64,000 nt of DNA from Jacaranda mimosifolia (GCA_018894105.1 CM032121.1:6428507-6492506), one strand, 5' to 3'. Numbered from the stretch's first letter, positions 47,526-60,813 are shown. The notes: generated by a model not told the origin, from the letters alone. Made by a program: numbers and translations.

Positions 47526-50500
47526 AGCATCGTATGGGCATTTGCCATATACCAAGCTGCTACGCTTAGGTGATATGTTTGTCTGGTATAAGGTGAATCG
47601 GCAATGCATATCTTAGACTATCCTTTGAATGCATATGCTTTGGGTTTGATCTGTCTGATTGTTTCTATTTGTCTGACATTTGATCTTGGAGCAATAAGGC
47701 AGGAGAGTTTCCTGTTTGCTTATCGGAATTATCTGTTTCTGTACTTGTTTAATATGTTCGTTTATATTATGATTTGTCGAGTCGAATCATCCTCGATAAA
47801 TCCCTTCTGTATTCCTCACTAAGTCTTTGGACTTACCTCCCTGTATTTTATGATATCAAACAAGGAAGAGATGGTGCGAGATTGAATTGGGAAGAAATGT
47901 ATTCAATTTCCTTTTGAAGATTGTACAGAATATAAGATATGATGTATTGTATTCGGAATGAAACCTTAGAGATGTTCTGATATGTATGATTGTAATTATA
48001 AGGCTTAAATGTGTTATGCCGTAAGGTATTAATATTATGAAGTTTAATGGGTGTTTATTTTGAAAATTTTGGTTTAGAACTAATTGATGAGATTGAATGC
48101 CATTTTAGAATATGTGTGAAATGAACTTATGGGCCTTTTGTTAGCTTGCGACTCTGATATTTAAGATTGAATCTGTGTGATGCCTTGATTGAGGTGTCAT
48201 CCTGAGGAGGGGTGCTACATTTCTAGTCAACTAGGACCTATATGCTATTTTAATTTCTTGAGGACTTAAGTGAATTAACTTAATTAGACTAAGGACTCAA
48301 TTGCAAATTTACAAAATTGGATTTAAGAAAAATAGGTTGCTTCTTCATTCTTCTCATTTCTTCACTATTCACTTTCTTCTTCATTTCTTCACTTCACTGC
48401 AACCACCATTCCTTCCACGGTGAGCTTCCTTTGGCAGCCAAATTTACCAACCAAACCAACCATGTTCTTCTTCTCCTCACCAGCTCCATGGCAACACACC
48501 ATAACTAGTTGAAAAACCTCCGGTGAGTTACCGCGAGAGAGGGACCAAAAGAGAGAGTTCACGGTGGGATAGTGGGTTTGTGATTTTCCAGCAGCCAAAT
48601 TCAATTTTGAGGCTATAGATGGGAATAGCTAAGAAAGGGGATCACGGTGGTGGGTTTGCATGAGAGATCGGAGCAAAAACGGCCGTTGCAGGCACGGCGG
48701 CGAAAACTGAAGCTGAAACTTTTGGGCCACGGTTGAGGGCCTTCCCGGCCTCAAATCTGAAAACTAAAGGCACCGTTGGACTCAGGAGGAAGAAAGAAAG
48801 TGAACGATGGTGGTTTTGAAATTTTCGGCGGCTGACATTGGTGCTCCGGCAATCCCAAACTAGTTTCTTCTCCTTATTCCGACGATCACAATGGTGTTCT
48901 TAGTTTGTGATTCCGAGGCCTAAATAAGCATTTTGGGTAAGAGAGGGTTACGGATTAAGTTTTAGTTGGTTGTACCTTGACATACATATATATATATGTA
49001 TATGTTGTACTTTCCATTTTAAGCTATGTATTTACGCCAAGAATGAGAATATTGGGATGATTGGTGTGTATTTATATATATATAGATGTGCGTACAATTC
49101 TCGTGCAAGGAGGAATATTAAATTTGTGGACCCGGACATGTCATGCTAAATGCCAAAATTAGGAATTAATAAATATTAACTAAGGATTTTGTAATGTGAG
49201 ACTAAGTGGCATTTGATTAGGGTTAATTATGCAGGAATTGGACTATTTTGTATGGATTAAGATTATGTTATTATGACCTTGTAATTTAGATTAAGATCAT
49301 GCTATTTTGGAACTGATATAGACTATCGTGACTAATTCAGGAATCGTTGATATTGGGATGAGCGTGTATATAGCACATATTGAACTTATATCATCGTGTT
49401 GATTGATAAATTAATAATGTTAGAATGCTTGATGCAATTCTAGAAGGCTTAGTGTTGAATATGAATTTTCACTATGGGATTATTCCTTTGATTAGGTGAA
49501 GAATAATTGGGTCCTGGCGATTAGTAGATTGCGAGCTAAGATTGTTTTGCTAAACTACAAGAGGTGAGGGTATGCCAATTTGGCACATTTTGTACCTATC
49601 GTTTTGTTAATAAACCCCTGTGAGGATTGGAATTGTTTGCTTACCGTAGTCTACAAGTTATTGCTTTCCCCTGTGTGGGATCTACCAATTGGTTCTTGCT
49701 TGTATGTGTTATTCCATGATATCGTTGAACCTGTTAAGTTCTGCTGAGTTGATATCTGTTCAAATTGTTGTTATCATTGTTAATTGTAGAACCTTGTGAG
49801 GCTCTTCTTATTTGAAACTACTTGATATGTTACCGTTTTTCAAAAATGATCTTGATATTTATGAAAATGATATTTGAAATGGTCTGGTAGACCTAATTTT
49901 GTCAAAAGCCTTCTTAATATGTTCATATGCTTTGTTTATTGAAATAGGCCTTGGCGGCCGTTATTGAATAGTGTCTATGTCACTTCTTTATAAGTTAAAT
50001 TGTTATCTGTTGGCATTAAACCATTCAACCCACGGGAACGCCCTTGGGAAGTTCAACCCGGAGGGATGCCACGGGAAGTTGGGCCTGGGGCTAGGTCCGG
50101 AAAGACGGCTGGGCGGTACGAACCGATGGTAATAGATCTTCTGGCTAGTACCCACCTATGATCTTGACTTACAAGTAGCTGGATGTAGCTAATTATGAGT
50201 GGTGGGATCAGGCATGCCGTCGACTATGCCATAAAAGCAAATTGTTACACGCCGAGCTATGTGCTCGAGCAAATAGAGAGATAAGGAGAAAATTTTCATG
50301 TTCAAGTTAAATGCTATTGTAAAGTTATAGATAAAGAGAAAAGTTCTCATGCTCAAGTTAAATGCTATTGAAAAAGTTATCCTGTATTTCAAGGAGCAAT
50401 AAGGAATGATGCCAACAGGCCAGCTAAATGTTTACATGTTCCAAGTTTTTATGAGTATAAATTCTGATTTTCAACAAACATGAACTGATTACCTGATTAC

Positions 50501-51017
50501 TATCAATAACCTTGTTCATTGCTATTGAAATTTAATAACTTCTCATCTATCTCCTGTTATGTGTTTCCCTCACTGAGTCCTTAAGGCTCACCCTCTTTGT
50601 TATTCCTTATTTCTTTCAGACAAGCCTAAGTGAGAAGCAGGAGCCAGGTTTTGGTTGGACAGTCTATTTTGTAATAGATTAGGTATTGTGATTGTACATA
50701 TAGTCTACACCTAATCGAGGCAGTGATATAAGAAATGTTATGTGAATGTTATATTGAACTTAAGATGCTGGATATATACGTATTTTATGTTGTGAAGTGA
50801 TCTTTTGGGATAAATGAATTATTTTCCACTGAGTTGGATTCTGAGACTTGGGTTGTATATATTATGCTTTATGGAATGATCTTTTGGATTAGTGTGACGG
50901 TTTTACCTTTGAGATGGTTAAATTACAGGTTTCCTAGTTATTATTTGAACTGTATTTAAAATTGAATTGGTAGCGCCTCAGCTTGGGTGCTGTCCCGAGA
51001 TGGGGTGTTACAATTTA

Positions 51018-51364
51018 ATTAATATTAAAATTATACCCTACTAATATGAAAAATATTATAAGTTGGGCCAAATGTACTTTTTGTATTATCATATCTAATT
51101 TGTACTTTTTGTAAAGTCCGACAAAAGGAATTTGTTCTTTAATGATTTGATTTGGACATTTAACCACCATTCCATTAACAAAAATGGGTTGTAAGCCCCA
51201 CTCGATAAAGACGAGCAAAAGTTAAATATATTCAAAGATTTATTTATTTATTTTATGTACAAGCATATTTCAAGCATGGGAAGAGGATCGTTTGACACTT
51301 TCAAATAGTGTTAGGTCTTGTTTTAATTAATTTTCGATTGTTAGGCCGTAGGCATTTCAATTTT
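51018..51364. other. Spacer (module Q, copy 3), left of the MULE
   Basis: 51080-51360 matches 7830-8080 upstream of NLR-A (ttgtactttttgtaaag, cactcgataaagacgagcaaaagttaaatat, gaagaggatc). It ends with the left MULE TSD. No gene; open frame 51015-51218 is not supported. Confidence 0.7.
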
Positions 51365-51776
51365 GGGTGAATTGCATTTTACCCCCTCTGTTAGGCATAA
51401 GTTGCAAAAAAAACCCCTATGAAAAATAAATAGGCAACGAACCCCCTCAAACTTTTGACAATAACTCATTACCCCCCTCCGTATTGCAGTACAACACACG
51501 CACCTGAAATGCAGCTGGATTTGGGTTTTTTCACGCTTAAATGTCTATTGTTCCCTTTTTTGGCTGAATACACATACCCCAAAACCAGAATTTCCTCCAT
51601 TCTTTTCTTCTCCCCATCTCTCCTCTTCTCTTCTCTTTCTTCTTCACCGTACGTGTCTTCTTTCTTTCTCTTCTTCTTCTTCTCTCTTTGTAGATTTCTT
51701 TTTATTCACTACTCATCTTAGAAAAATATCTTCTTCCACTTCATTTATGTCAAAATAAGTAAAACAATCTCTTGAT

Positions 51777-52070
51777 TTGAGATATGGAGCAACTCATTTT
51801 TATGATTGTCATATGAAAGCACAAATTAGGGTTGTGGAGTCAGAGAGGAAGCCATCAAAAGAAAGGCTATACTACTGTTATCAGACTCAACAATGTAATT
51901 TTTTTCGTTGGTGCAAACCCGAAAAAGCATTTTGGTCACCAAATGGAAACCCAGTTGTTTTTTCAACAACTACTGGCAGCTGTAATACTATTTCTGAAAA
52001 TGAAGAAGATGGTGAAGAAATGGTGGATGAGGTGATTTCTGGAGTTTCAACGGTGGTTGGTCACAGGTAG
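51777..52070 (+). CDS. GRF-type zinc-finger ORF carried by the MULE
   Basis: A 97-codon open frame near the left TIR reads CHMKAQIRVVESERKPSKER, then LYYCYQTQQCNFFRWCKPEK and WSPNG. This fits the GRF finger pattern (Cys, basic stretch, R-x-Y/F-Y-x-C, then C-x-F-F-x-W). The first ATG (51813) lies after the first Cys, so the true start is probably upstream or on another exon; the frame is open from 51759. It ends GHR-TAG, and a CACAG/GTAGG junction at 52068-52073 could be a splice donor. Single GRF-finger proteins accompany MuDR-type transposases in plants; function is unproven. It is opposite in strand to the transposase. Confidence 0.6.
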   Translation: MRYGATHFYDCHMKAQIRVVESERKPSKERLYYCYQTQQCNFFRWCKPEKAFWSPNGNPVVFSTTTGSCNTISENEEDGEEMVDEVISGVSTVVGHR

Positions 52071-53868
52071 GAAATTAGAGAAAATTATGTGCATTTTTCT
52101 TGGGTGTTGTGTGCCATATTGTTCACAATGTTAGTTGTTTTATTGTTCAAGTTTTTGGTTATGTTAATCTCCTCAAGTTCTAGGTTATATTTCTAGTTTT
52201 AGCTTATGTTTGGAGCTTTATTCAACTTGTAGGTTATTTGGTTGTTGGTTTATGTTGTAGGTTATGTTTGGTAGTTGTTTATGTTGTAATTCCAAGAATT
52301 TTATTAATGAAAATGAATTTTATGTAATCTTCTTATAAATATGATGTATATATATTTTATGTAATAGTTTAAGTTGTTATTGTAACTAATAGTAATTGCA
52401 ATAGATAACTTTAATAAGTTGCTGGGTGAGGGAGTGAGTGATTGGCATGTTTAGTTAGATCAAGTGTTATAGAGGGCAAAAAGTTATGATAATTCAAATA
52501 AACATGTTGTTGTGTGCCTTTAGGGCCACAACAATATTTCACTTAGGAGTGTAGGTAATTTGGGCAGAAGCATAGCAAGAATCAATAAAGAAAGAATCAA
52601 TAAACTTTAAACCCACACCCAGAATCTTGGCATAATTCTCAAAGAACGTCTTTTGTTATAACTTCTTGACAAACGTCCAACAACATGTTATAGTCCCACA
52701 AAAATTATATCTCTTTTTGCTCCTTATAGGTCCACACTTCTTCTCACAATATCCCTTTTTATAGTTCAGAAAATCAACTACATTTAGCAGCCATAGAAGT
52801 CAACCAATGCATTGCAAGAATTTGAGCTCACCTCCATCCTTCAAATCCATAGGATACATCCTTAAAAAAACAAAACCCCAGAAACTGTAATCTATTTTCT
52901 ACTGAGGTGATAGCACACAAAAAGAAAAACGAAAACTATCCAGAAGCTACTGAAATAAACTGAAACTGTACAAGATGAAGAAACTGAAACTGTCTGGCAA
53001 GTTTACTCCAAAAATAAACTAAAACTGAAACTGTCCAGATGAAGAAACTGAAACTATCCAAGCTTGCTTGGACACAATCTGTCCAAGAAAGCTTGTGTCC
53101 AAGTAAGTTTCTGTCGTCACATCAGGCTGTCCAAGTGAGCCAAAAAAAAAAAATACAGAAACTAGAACAAAAGCAGCAGCAAGTTTTCTGTCCAAGAGCC
53201 ACAAAGGCACACAAACTTCATAATAATTAGTTACTTTAACTCAAAATAGCATCCTGCCGCTCCAAAATAGTCATAAACTCCACACCAATTAGCTTCAACG
53301 ATATGGCGAATAACGGCGACAAAAGTTTCCAAAATGCAGCACTCCTACTGTTATTCACAAACCAAAGACACAAGACTCATGAATTTGCTGAACAACTTAT
53401 TTTTAAGCAGAAAACAGAGTCAACTTATGTTCCGCATCAGTCAGCTGAACATCAGAGCCACTGGCGAAAAGAACTAGATATATGATGTAATATTATGTTT
53501 CTTTCATGACACAAATAGCATAATACTTTGTATACTATACCAAAATATTCAGGAAAGCAAAAATAAATAAGCATACAAAAGATTCACAGCCCCCGACAAA
53601 AACTAAGCAGACTACAACAAGCCAAACTCAAGGTATCATCTTCAAAACAGAAAATAACATAGAGCATAATTAAAGAGACAAAAAAGGTATCTAAGTACTT
53701 TGTATTAGGGCAGCCAACAACATATTTCTACTCTACAAAATATATAGTTTAGGCCCTCCAAAATATGACAAAAGTTATCAAAGAGCTTCTCAAAAGTATG
53801 AAGTACTGTCAACACATCATCTTCTCAAAAGCACAAACACTTTCAACATACATCACATTTATATATGT

Positions 53869-56729
53869 TTAATGTTTTGCCCTTTTCTCCTTAACCGTAT
53901 CTCTAATATTCCTCATAACCTGTGCTATACTAGGCTTTCGTAATCTCTGGCCCCCTTTTGGTGTTTCTGGATATGGATTTGAGCCAGAAGCTGTATTTTC
54001 TACAATCAAAAGAAGTACATTATTCCAGAAGCAAGATAAATAACAAAGTAAATAATAAGAAACTAAGCCTAAAACTGTCAGTTGCATAGTTTAATTACCT
54101 TTCCAGCCAATGGAGCAGAAACTGATGAAGTTTTTTCACCAACCTGAGCATTCTTTTGAACTTGAGCCTCCACAGCACTAAGATTTGAAGATGGAGCATG
54201 CTTTTTCTACAATTACATAAAGGTTTTTCTTTAGAAATATGGCAATAATAAAGAAATTAAATGGAAAGTGAGAATTGAATTACCTTTGCAGCCATTCGAG
54301 AAGTTTTGATACCTACTTGAGAAGATTGCACTTGTCTAACTTGTTCTTCCCCACAAGGTTGAGAAGTAGGATCACTTTGAGTAAAAGGTGGACCACCAAT
54401 GTCTTGTGAAAGAAAGTTCGGTCCTTGTGTGTTGCTTGGATTATCTCTACAAGTAGCCTAATAGGACAAATAAAAAGTAAATAAGTATGCAACATATGTG
54501 AATATATAACTACAAATAAACAAAGTACCATGTTTATTTACCTTGTAAAACTTGGAGTTTGGATGAGTTGGATTAGTGCAAGTTCCCTTGTTATGGCCCG
54601 TTTGAAGGCAGTTTCTACACTTGTGTGTTAGACCCCTCCTTGTTGATGTATTGTTTTGGATCTCGTCGGGCCCCTTTCTTCTCATTTTTTTGGGTCTCCC
54701 TCTCTTTCTTTGGATAGGTGGTGGTCTAAGTGGATGAAATGGTGTTGAAATGTAGTCTTGTTGCCTTAGCACACCATGAATCATGTGTGGATACACCTTC
54801 AAATACGTCTCTTTGCTATAAAATGAATCAACATAATCTTCTATCCTGTCTCTTCTATCGGAGATAGCTGCATGTGCATGGTAACAAGGGTACCCACAAA
54901 GCTTAAACAACCCACATGTGCATGTCTTCTTATCCAAGTCAACAATGTATTTATCCAAGAAATGGTCCACCTCAAACTCATTTTTACCACACCAACGTGA
55001 AAAGTAATGCATGGCAAGTGCTTGTTGTTTGTTTATCTTCTTCAATATGTTTGGACACACTGTATCAGCATACCTCTCCATTCCCTCTCTCTTCTCTTGT
55101 ATTCTTGTCATAAGCCTCGTCCTTATCCATTCAAACATTGAAATTATAAGCTTATCTCTTGCATCAAGGATATAGTTATTGAATGACTCAAACAAATTAT
55201 TAACCAGAATGTCACACTTTGAATTGGTGGGAAAGTGTGACCTTGTCCAATGTTGAGGTGGGATGCTTCTCAACCATTCAGAAGCTGTAACAATCTCCTC
55301 ACCAATTTGGCCATCCATTTCGTCAATCTTCTTCATATATAGCTCAAAATCAGCTTTGTTTACTGTGGACGCTGCTTTCCAAAATAAATCTTTCAACTAC
55401 ATGCTCTTGAACTTTTGCTTGAAATTTTGATACATATGTCTCAAGCAAAATCTGTGCTCAAAATAAGGAGAAAGCTCTTTAACAGCTTCAAGCAACCTTT
55501 TTTGTCTGTCGGATATGAAGGACCACTTGTATGCAGTTTCTAACCCACCAAGATCTTCCAAAAGCACAATCAGGAACCAAGTCCAAGTCTCCCTATTTTT
55601 TGTTTGTACCATAGCCAAGGCTATTGGCCACATGTTATCATTCCCATCTCGTCCAACAGCTACTAGAAGTTGACCAGAAAAGTTGTCTTCAAGAAACAAC
55701 CATCAAGCCCAATAATAGGCCTACATCCAGTCAAAAATCCTTTCTTCATCGCATCCAGGCTGAAATACATCTTATCAAACTGTGGTGGCTCCACTCATTC
55801 CTTTTTCTTAGCAATAACTTGCTTCCCAGATTCTTCACCTGAACCGTCTCACAGTAATTCCAAAGCCTCTGGTATTATTGACTGTCTATACCCATAATCT
55901 TCTCCAATGCTTTATGCTTTGCTCTAATTACCTTCCACCTATTGGCATCTACATTGCACTTTCTAAAGATTGTGTTCTTCAACTTGTCAATAGGTATGAA
56001 AGGATTATCACTCACAACTTTTTCCACTCTACTTGCAAGGTACTTTGACTTGGCCAATCTGTTGACATAAGATCTTGCACATGAATGCTCACCTTTTATC
56101 GTCTTTATTTGAAATGTGGGCCCACCCATGATCGGTGATGCATGTGTACGCCATGTACATCCTTTATTCTTGCACTTGGCAGTGATCCTAGCATTTTTGT
56201 TCTGGATGAACTCCAAATCATAGTCATTTCTCATGCAATTATCTCTTAATGCCTCTCTAAAAACTACTGCACTTTTGAACTTCATCCCCACAATTAGTTT
56301 GAAATGTTTCATGTTTTGACTTTCTTTAAAATAAGAGTGTTTAGGAGCTACACCCTCATTTCCAGAACTAGAACTATCAATGCTGTGGAGGTCATTGGGA
56401 AGAATATTACCTTCAGAATCTACTACCATGAGAGGATCATCCATCTCTTCCACATAGATGGTAATAGGAACACCTGATCCAATATAATATCGTACCATAT
56501 CAACTATAGCATCATCAGGCATGTAGTTAATCAATCTACGTCCCATTTCTGATGGAAGTCCAGGCATGCAGTAGAAGAAATTGACATTAGTCTTTCTTCC
56601 CCCACACAATCCATACAACACATATAAACCGGACATGTTCAACCTATCTGAATCAATTCTTTCAAAATGATGCTTTGATCCTCCTTCATATTTTAGCTTC
56701 GGAGCATACACAAACTGGCCCCTATCCAC
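53869..56729 (-). pseudogene. MuDR-type MULE transposase, interrupted
   Basis: The catalyst of MULE transposition, a nuclear DDE protein. Segment 56729-55875 carries the N-terminal MuDR region (residues 1-100), then LIVGMKFKSAVVFREAL and a Cys-rich DNA-binding domain (CKNKGCTW...GEHSC), ending at an in-frame TAA. About 55870-55700 contains GLDGC, the first catalytic Asp block, with frame changes near 55815 and 55690. Segment 55699-55397 has VGRDGND and FISDRQKRLLEAV, then an in-frame TAG at 55397-55399. Segment 55396-54458 continues in the same frame with NLFESFNNYI, the SWIM finger CTCG...CYH (residues 159-173) and a CCHC knuckle CRNCLQTGHNKGTC. A probable last exon ends at 53869 (basic tail VKEKRAKH). 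Two stops and at least two frameshifts mean no active enzyme. Confidence 0.88.
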
Positions 56730-58103
56730 ATTTCTATATCAATGTAGGAGTTCATCTACAAAAATTTTAATAAAAAAATTTACAATTTAGTAGCAATTCA
56801 CCACCCTCAAATGCACATTATGTAAAAAGTTAAAAAGTGGACAAACATAATTATTAAAAGAAGACAACTACACAAAAAGATAACCTAAGTAGGACCATAA
56901 ATAACATAAATAACTATTATAAAGTAACATAAAGAGTATAAACTAGGTCAAAGCAGCATAACAAATAAAATTAATTTTCAAGTGGGACCATATCCACCAA
57001 CATAGCACCATATTACCAAATTGAAATAGAAATTAAATCATTCATTTTGGACCACAAATAGCACGAGTACAATGTAAGTGAAAAAGCAACCGCACAAATA
57101 TATTTACTTTTCAGTGGGACCAATTCACCAACATGCTTCTAAATTATTCAAATTTAATAACTTTATTCAATTTTTGGTCAGACTTTTTATCCTGTGGGGG
57201 CAAAACAGCTCCTCTTGTGCACTCACAGTACCAAAAAATTTGATTGGGACCACTCATATACACCTTTCAATTAAAGAAACCTAGTTGGTGCCATATCCAT
57301 AATAGAGTGCAAACAAACAACACCTTTCAGTTACTCAGTTTCGACTTGGGACCACATTTCAGTAGAAAATTCCAACTAAATAATCTACTAGGACCAGTTT
57401 TTAAGGATTTCAACACAAGTACAAAACAAAATCCCCAAATAACTTTAACACACAAATCCCAACACTCCTACAACATAAATCAAGGAATATACAGTGGTCC
57501 CAAACCCAGTTCTTGACTCCCAAGTTCAAACATACCCAATAATACACTAACACAGAAGTCTAAACTAACATTCCCATGCATTTCAACACAAAGAAAACCT
57601 TAAAGAACTATTATTCTGAAATAGTATGAAATTTGAATAGAAGACCTACCTTATCAAACCCTCGGCCAAACCAGTTGCGTCGCGTGATTTCTGCTCTCCT
57701 CAAGCCCTCGGCTGAATCTTCAAGTCCTCACATGATGTCTGTCTTCAAGCCCTTTTTTTTTTCTTTCTCCACGATAATCTCCTCAAGCCCTGGCGTGATT
57801 TCTTATTCGACAGCAATATGCTTGAGCATTTATCTGGGCACCACGCTTTGAGTTCCCGCAGCCCTAATTTTTGTTCTTTGAAGGATGGTTGACCAAGGTA
57901 GAATAAGATTTTTTGGGTAATATTTAAATGGGGGCAATATAGTCCTTACAATGAAAATATATAACTAAATGCACGCAGGGAGGCAATGAACTATTTTTTC
58001 AAAAGTTTGAGGGGGTTCGTTGCCTATTTATTTTTCATAGGGGGGGTTTTTGCAACTTATGCCTAACACAGAAGGGTAAAATGCAATTCACCCTTTCAAT
58101 TTT

Positions 58104-59121
58104 ATCTACGTCTCAATTAATTATCAACGAATTTCTTTAACATATAGGTGGTATTTTCACGTACTATTGTTTGTTTTTAGTTGAGCAAAGGGCCGTTTGG
58201 TTTTATTTTCATTTCTAATTTTTATTTCCATTATTTCTAAAATTTGAAAAATTAGTGGAAACTGGAAATGAGTTAAAAATGAATTTGTATTTGGATAGAT
58301 TGTTGGAAAATTAATGATTATGTTGGTTTAATAGATTGTAAGTGAAGAGAGATAGAAATAATTGAATATAGAGAGAAGATATATATGTTATTGGGAGAAG
58401 ACATATAGGTTAATGAAAAATGTGTTCTGAAAATAAAAATGAAAATGATGTTGTGTGAAAATATATAAAAAGTTATTACGTGTTTTGTTTCTGGAATATT
58501 AGAAAATATAAAAATGGGCTTTGAAATGAAACCAAAGTTTAAGGTCCGGTTTGGTTTTATTTTCAAATCCTATCTTCATATTTTCTACAATTTGAAAATT
58601 GAAACACATCATTTTATACATATTTTCATCCAATATTTTTTCATTTTTATTCGCAAAATATACTTCCCAATAATCTTTATATTTTTTCCCAATAACTTAT
58701 ATATCTTCCCTCTATTATCTCTCACTGCCTACAACCTACTAAATGGTTAAACCCAAAATAATTATTATTTTTTCAATAATTTATCCAAATATAAACTTAT
58801 TTTCAACTCATTTTCACTAACTACTTTTTCAAATTTTAAAAAAATGGAAGTGAAAAATAAAAATGAAAATAAAACCAAACCATAGCATGCCACCTCTTGA
58901 TCCTTTGTTGCTTTGCAGTTAAAAAAATAGCTCAGCCAAATGCATCACAAGAAAAAGAAATATTAGTGATAACATTAACGTTGTCATTAATTATATATAT
59001 TTAGTGATAAGAATTTATGCTTTGTTATAATAATAATTTTCAGAAGTATAAGATGATAATGATTTATGTATAAGTGAGAAGAGAATTGTACTGTATTATA
59101 GCTATTGATAATTAATATGAA
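58104..59121. other. Spacer (module Q, copy 3), right of the MULE, with paired MITEs
   Basis: 58104-58190 matches 8088-8165. 58191-58882 is an insertion made of two tandem Harbinger-like units, starting ggccgtttggttttatttt and ggtccggtttggttttatttt and ending aaaataaaaccaaacca. 58886-59118 resumes the match to 8175-8215 and 8966-9160. No gene; open frames 58318-58750 fall in the MITEs. Confidence 0.6.
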
Positions 59122-60813
59122 GGCCAGTCAATAATCCTACCCAAGTCCATGACAATAGCATAATACCCATATCCATATTCACTAAATAGACATGAAACCC
59201 GGACCCTACCCAGACCTATTAAGAAAAATGGAATGGGTACGGATAGGGTCTATATCATAAAATACCCAATTACTCAATATCAAATATCTATATTCTGATT
59301 CCCTCCTTCCCAACTTTAATCTTTTTTACTCATAAAACTTTATTTAATTAACATTTTCGTCAAACCTAAATTCAAAAATATATTAAAAAAATTAATTTTG
59401 GATTATGAATATTTATAATCAGATATGATCAATTGGATATTTTAATCAGATAAAAATTCTAAAATTCAAATTAAATTCAAATCGAATTCAAATCAAAATC
59501 CGAACCATCGACAGGCCTACGACCTACCTCAAAATTACTAATTATCCAAATACTCAAATTTAACTAGTTAACCCAAATTATTTATATCAAAATTAAATTT
59601 ATAATAATATTAATGGATACTTGAAGTGTGTATTTAAATTTTTAATACATATAAAATAAAAAAATTTAAATTATTTTGAATTTATTTATTTTCAATAGCT
59701 TTGGCCAGCGAAGAAAGAAAATTTATATTTTGGTGCTACATATTCAAATTTTCAGTAACATAAAATTAAATTTTTTCTACTATTTACATATATTTGATTG
59801 AATATATTACATGAATAATAATATTTCAAAAAAAAATGAAAAGAATAAAGTTAAAGAAAAAAATATATATCTTAGAGGAAAAATAGAGAGAAAAAAACAT
59901 AATATGGGGAAGAGATAAAAAAGGGATACAAACTCTTGTGGTTCTTATTTGTTCAATATACCAAAAATTAAATATATAAATTAACTAAATTAAATTAAAA
60001 GACTAAAATTAAATGTATACTCTTTTTTAATTTTAAAAAAATAGAGTTAACTTTTTTAAAATATGACAAAAAAATTAGCTAATATTAATAAATTATTCAA
60101 GCATTCAAATATTATGTAGTTTTAGCATTTTAATTGACACAAAGAAAATTTGAAAAAGATGAAAAAATTAGTCAAATCAAAACACAATTCAAAAATTGGG
60201 TCTAATAAACTAGACCCAATGGATCTTGGGTTTGACAAGGTAGGGTCTAGTTGATGGTCTATTATTTGGGTATTTTAGAGTATGAATCTAATGGGATCTA
60301 TGGGTTGAGTAGGGTAGGGCAAATATATAGTCTAATTATTTGGGTATATTAGGGTATGGGTTTGGGAAAGGCAATATCCTCCCCATTAATAGGACTAACT
60401 TGAGGAGTTTGAGGGTTTTTAGTGAAGAAATAAACAAAAAAGATTGCAAAGACTTATTTGACTTAATAATTGTTTTGTTCATTTATTTAAATTAAAATTA
60501 TTGATTTGGCAAATTTGATTTTTTTTATTGTTATTTCATAAGAATTGAAATTAGTTAACAAAAAAATGGTTTGTAAAATTTTGATTTCTTTATTGTTATT
60601 TTAGATAGGAATTGAAATTAGTAAAATAAAATTAAAAAAAAATTAGGTCGGGCCAATACCCTACCCGCAAGAAGTCGGTTTGGAAAAGAGGCCCAGTACA
60701 CATACCCCATGGATACTGGGTAAAGTTGGGTACGGTATACTATTAGGCCTCAATTTTAGATTTTTCTTGGGTATGGGCTTGGGTAGGGTAAAATTCTATC
60801 CATTGACAGGACT
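59122..60813. mobile_element. Degenerate hAT-like element
   Basis: The ends ggccagtcaat...cctacccaagtcc and ggcttgggtagggt...attgacaggact are inverted. Flanks atatgaa (59115-59121) and atatcaa (60814-60820) are a weak TSD. The paralogous spacer near 9155-9165 lacks it. A fragment at about 59400-59515 is similar to the right end of the 429-1114 element, so one relic is nested in another. No transposase; the open frame at 60680-60868 is not supported. Confidence 0.5.

Larger units (their letters stand above)
45227..48219. mobile_element. Nested solo LTR within the 45048-51012 LTR
   Basis: Begins TGTAATGACCCCGAAA and ends GAGGGGTGCTACA. Flanks TTTCA (45222-45226) and TTTCT (48220-48224) form a one-mismatch 5-bp TSD. 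It is inserted about 180 bp inside the outer LTR. GC-rich, coding-like stretches at 45500-46080 are low-complexity and not assigned to a gene. Confidence 0.75.
45048..51012. mobile_element. Outer solo LTR (about 3 kb net), perfect 5-bp TSD
   Basis: Begins TGTAACATCC and ends GGGGTGTTACA; flanked by ATTTA at 45043-45047 and 51013-51017. A second LTR of related sequence (45227-48219) is nested inside, leaving about 2.97 kb. Both contain the block tgccaatttggcac (46727 and 49573) and a CTGAGTCCTTAAGG/CTAAGTCTTTGG block near the 3' end, so they belong to one Ty3/gypsy-like family. No polyprotein or primer-binding site, so it is solo. Open frames inside (for example 48317-48508) are not supported as genes. 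Confidence 0.82.
51365..58093. mobile_element. Mutator-like element (MULE), 6.7 kb, with TIRs and 10-bp TSD
   Basis: TIRs of about 115-120 bp begin GGGTGAATTGCATTTTACCC (51365-51484 and the inverse at 57974-58093). Flanking copies TTTCAATTTT at 51355-51364 and 58094-58103 are identical, a 9-10 bp TSD typical of Mutator. The paralogous spacer at about 8071-8085 lacks the insertion. It carries a broken MuDR-type transposase on the minus strand and a GRF zinc-finger ORF on the plus strand near the left end. The stretches 52100-53868 and 56760-57970 are non-coding to my eye. Confidence 0.93.

Noticed and set aside
45510..48508. Several 60-80 codon open frames inside the nested LTRs
   Set aside because: They fall in LTR tandem repeats or low-complexity tracts and have no domain or conserved context.
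51455..51721. 88-codon open frame at the left of the MULE
   Set aside because: Pyrimidine-rich TIR-adjacent low-complexity sequence with no recognisable domain.
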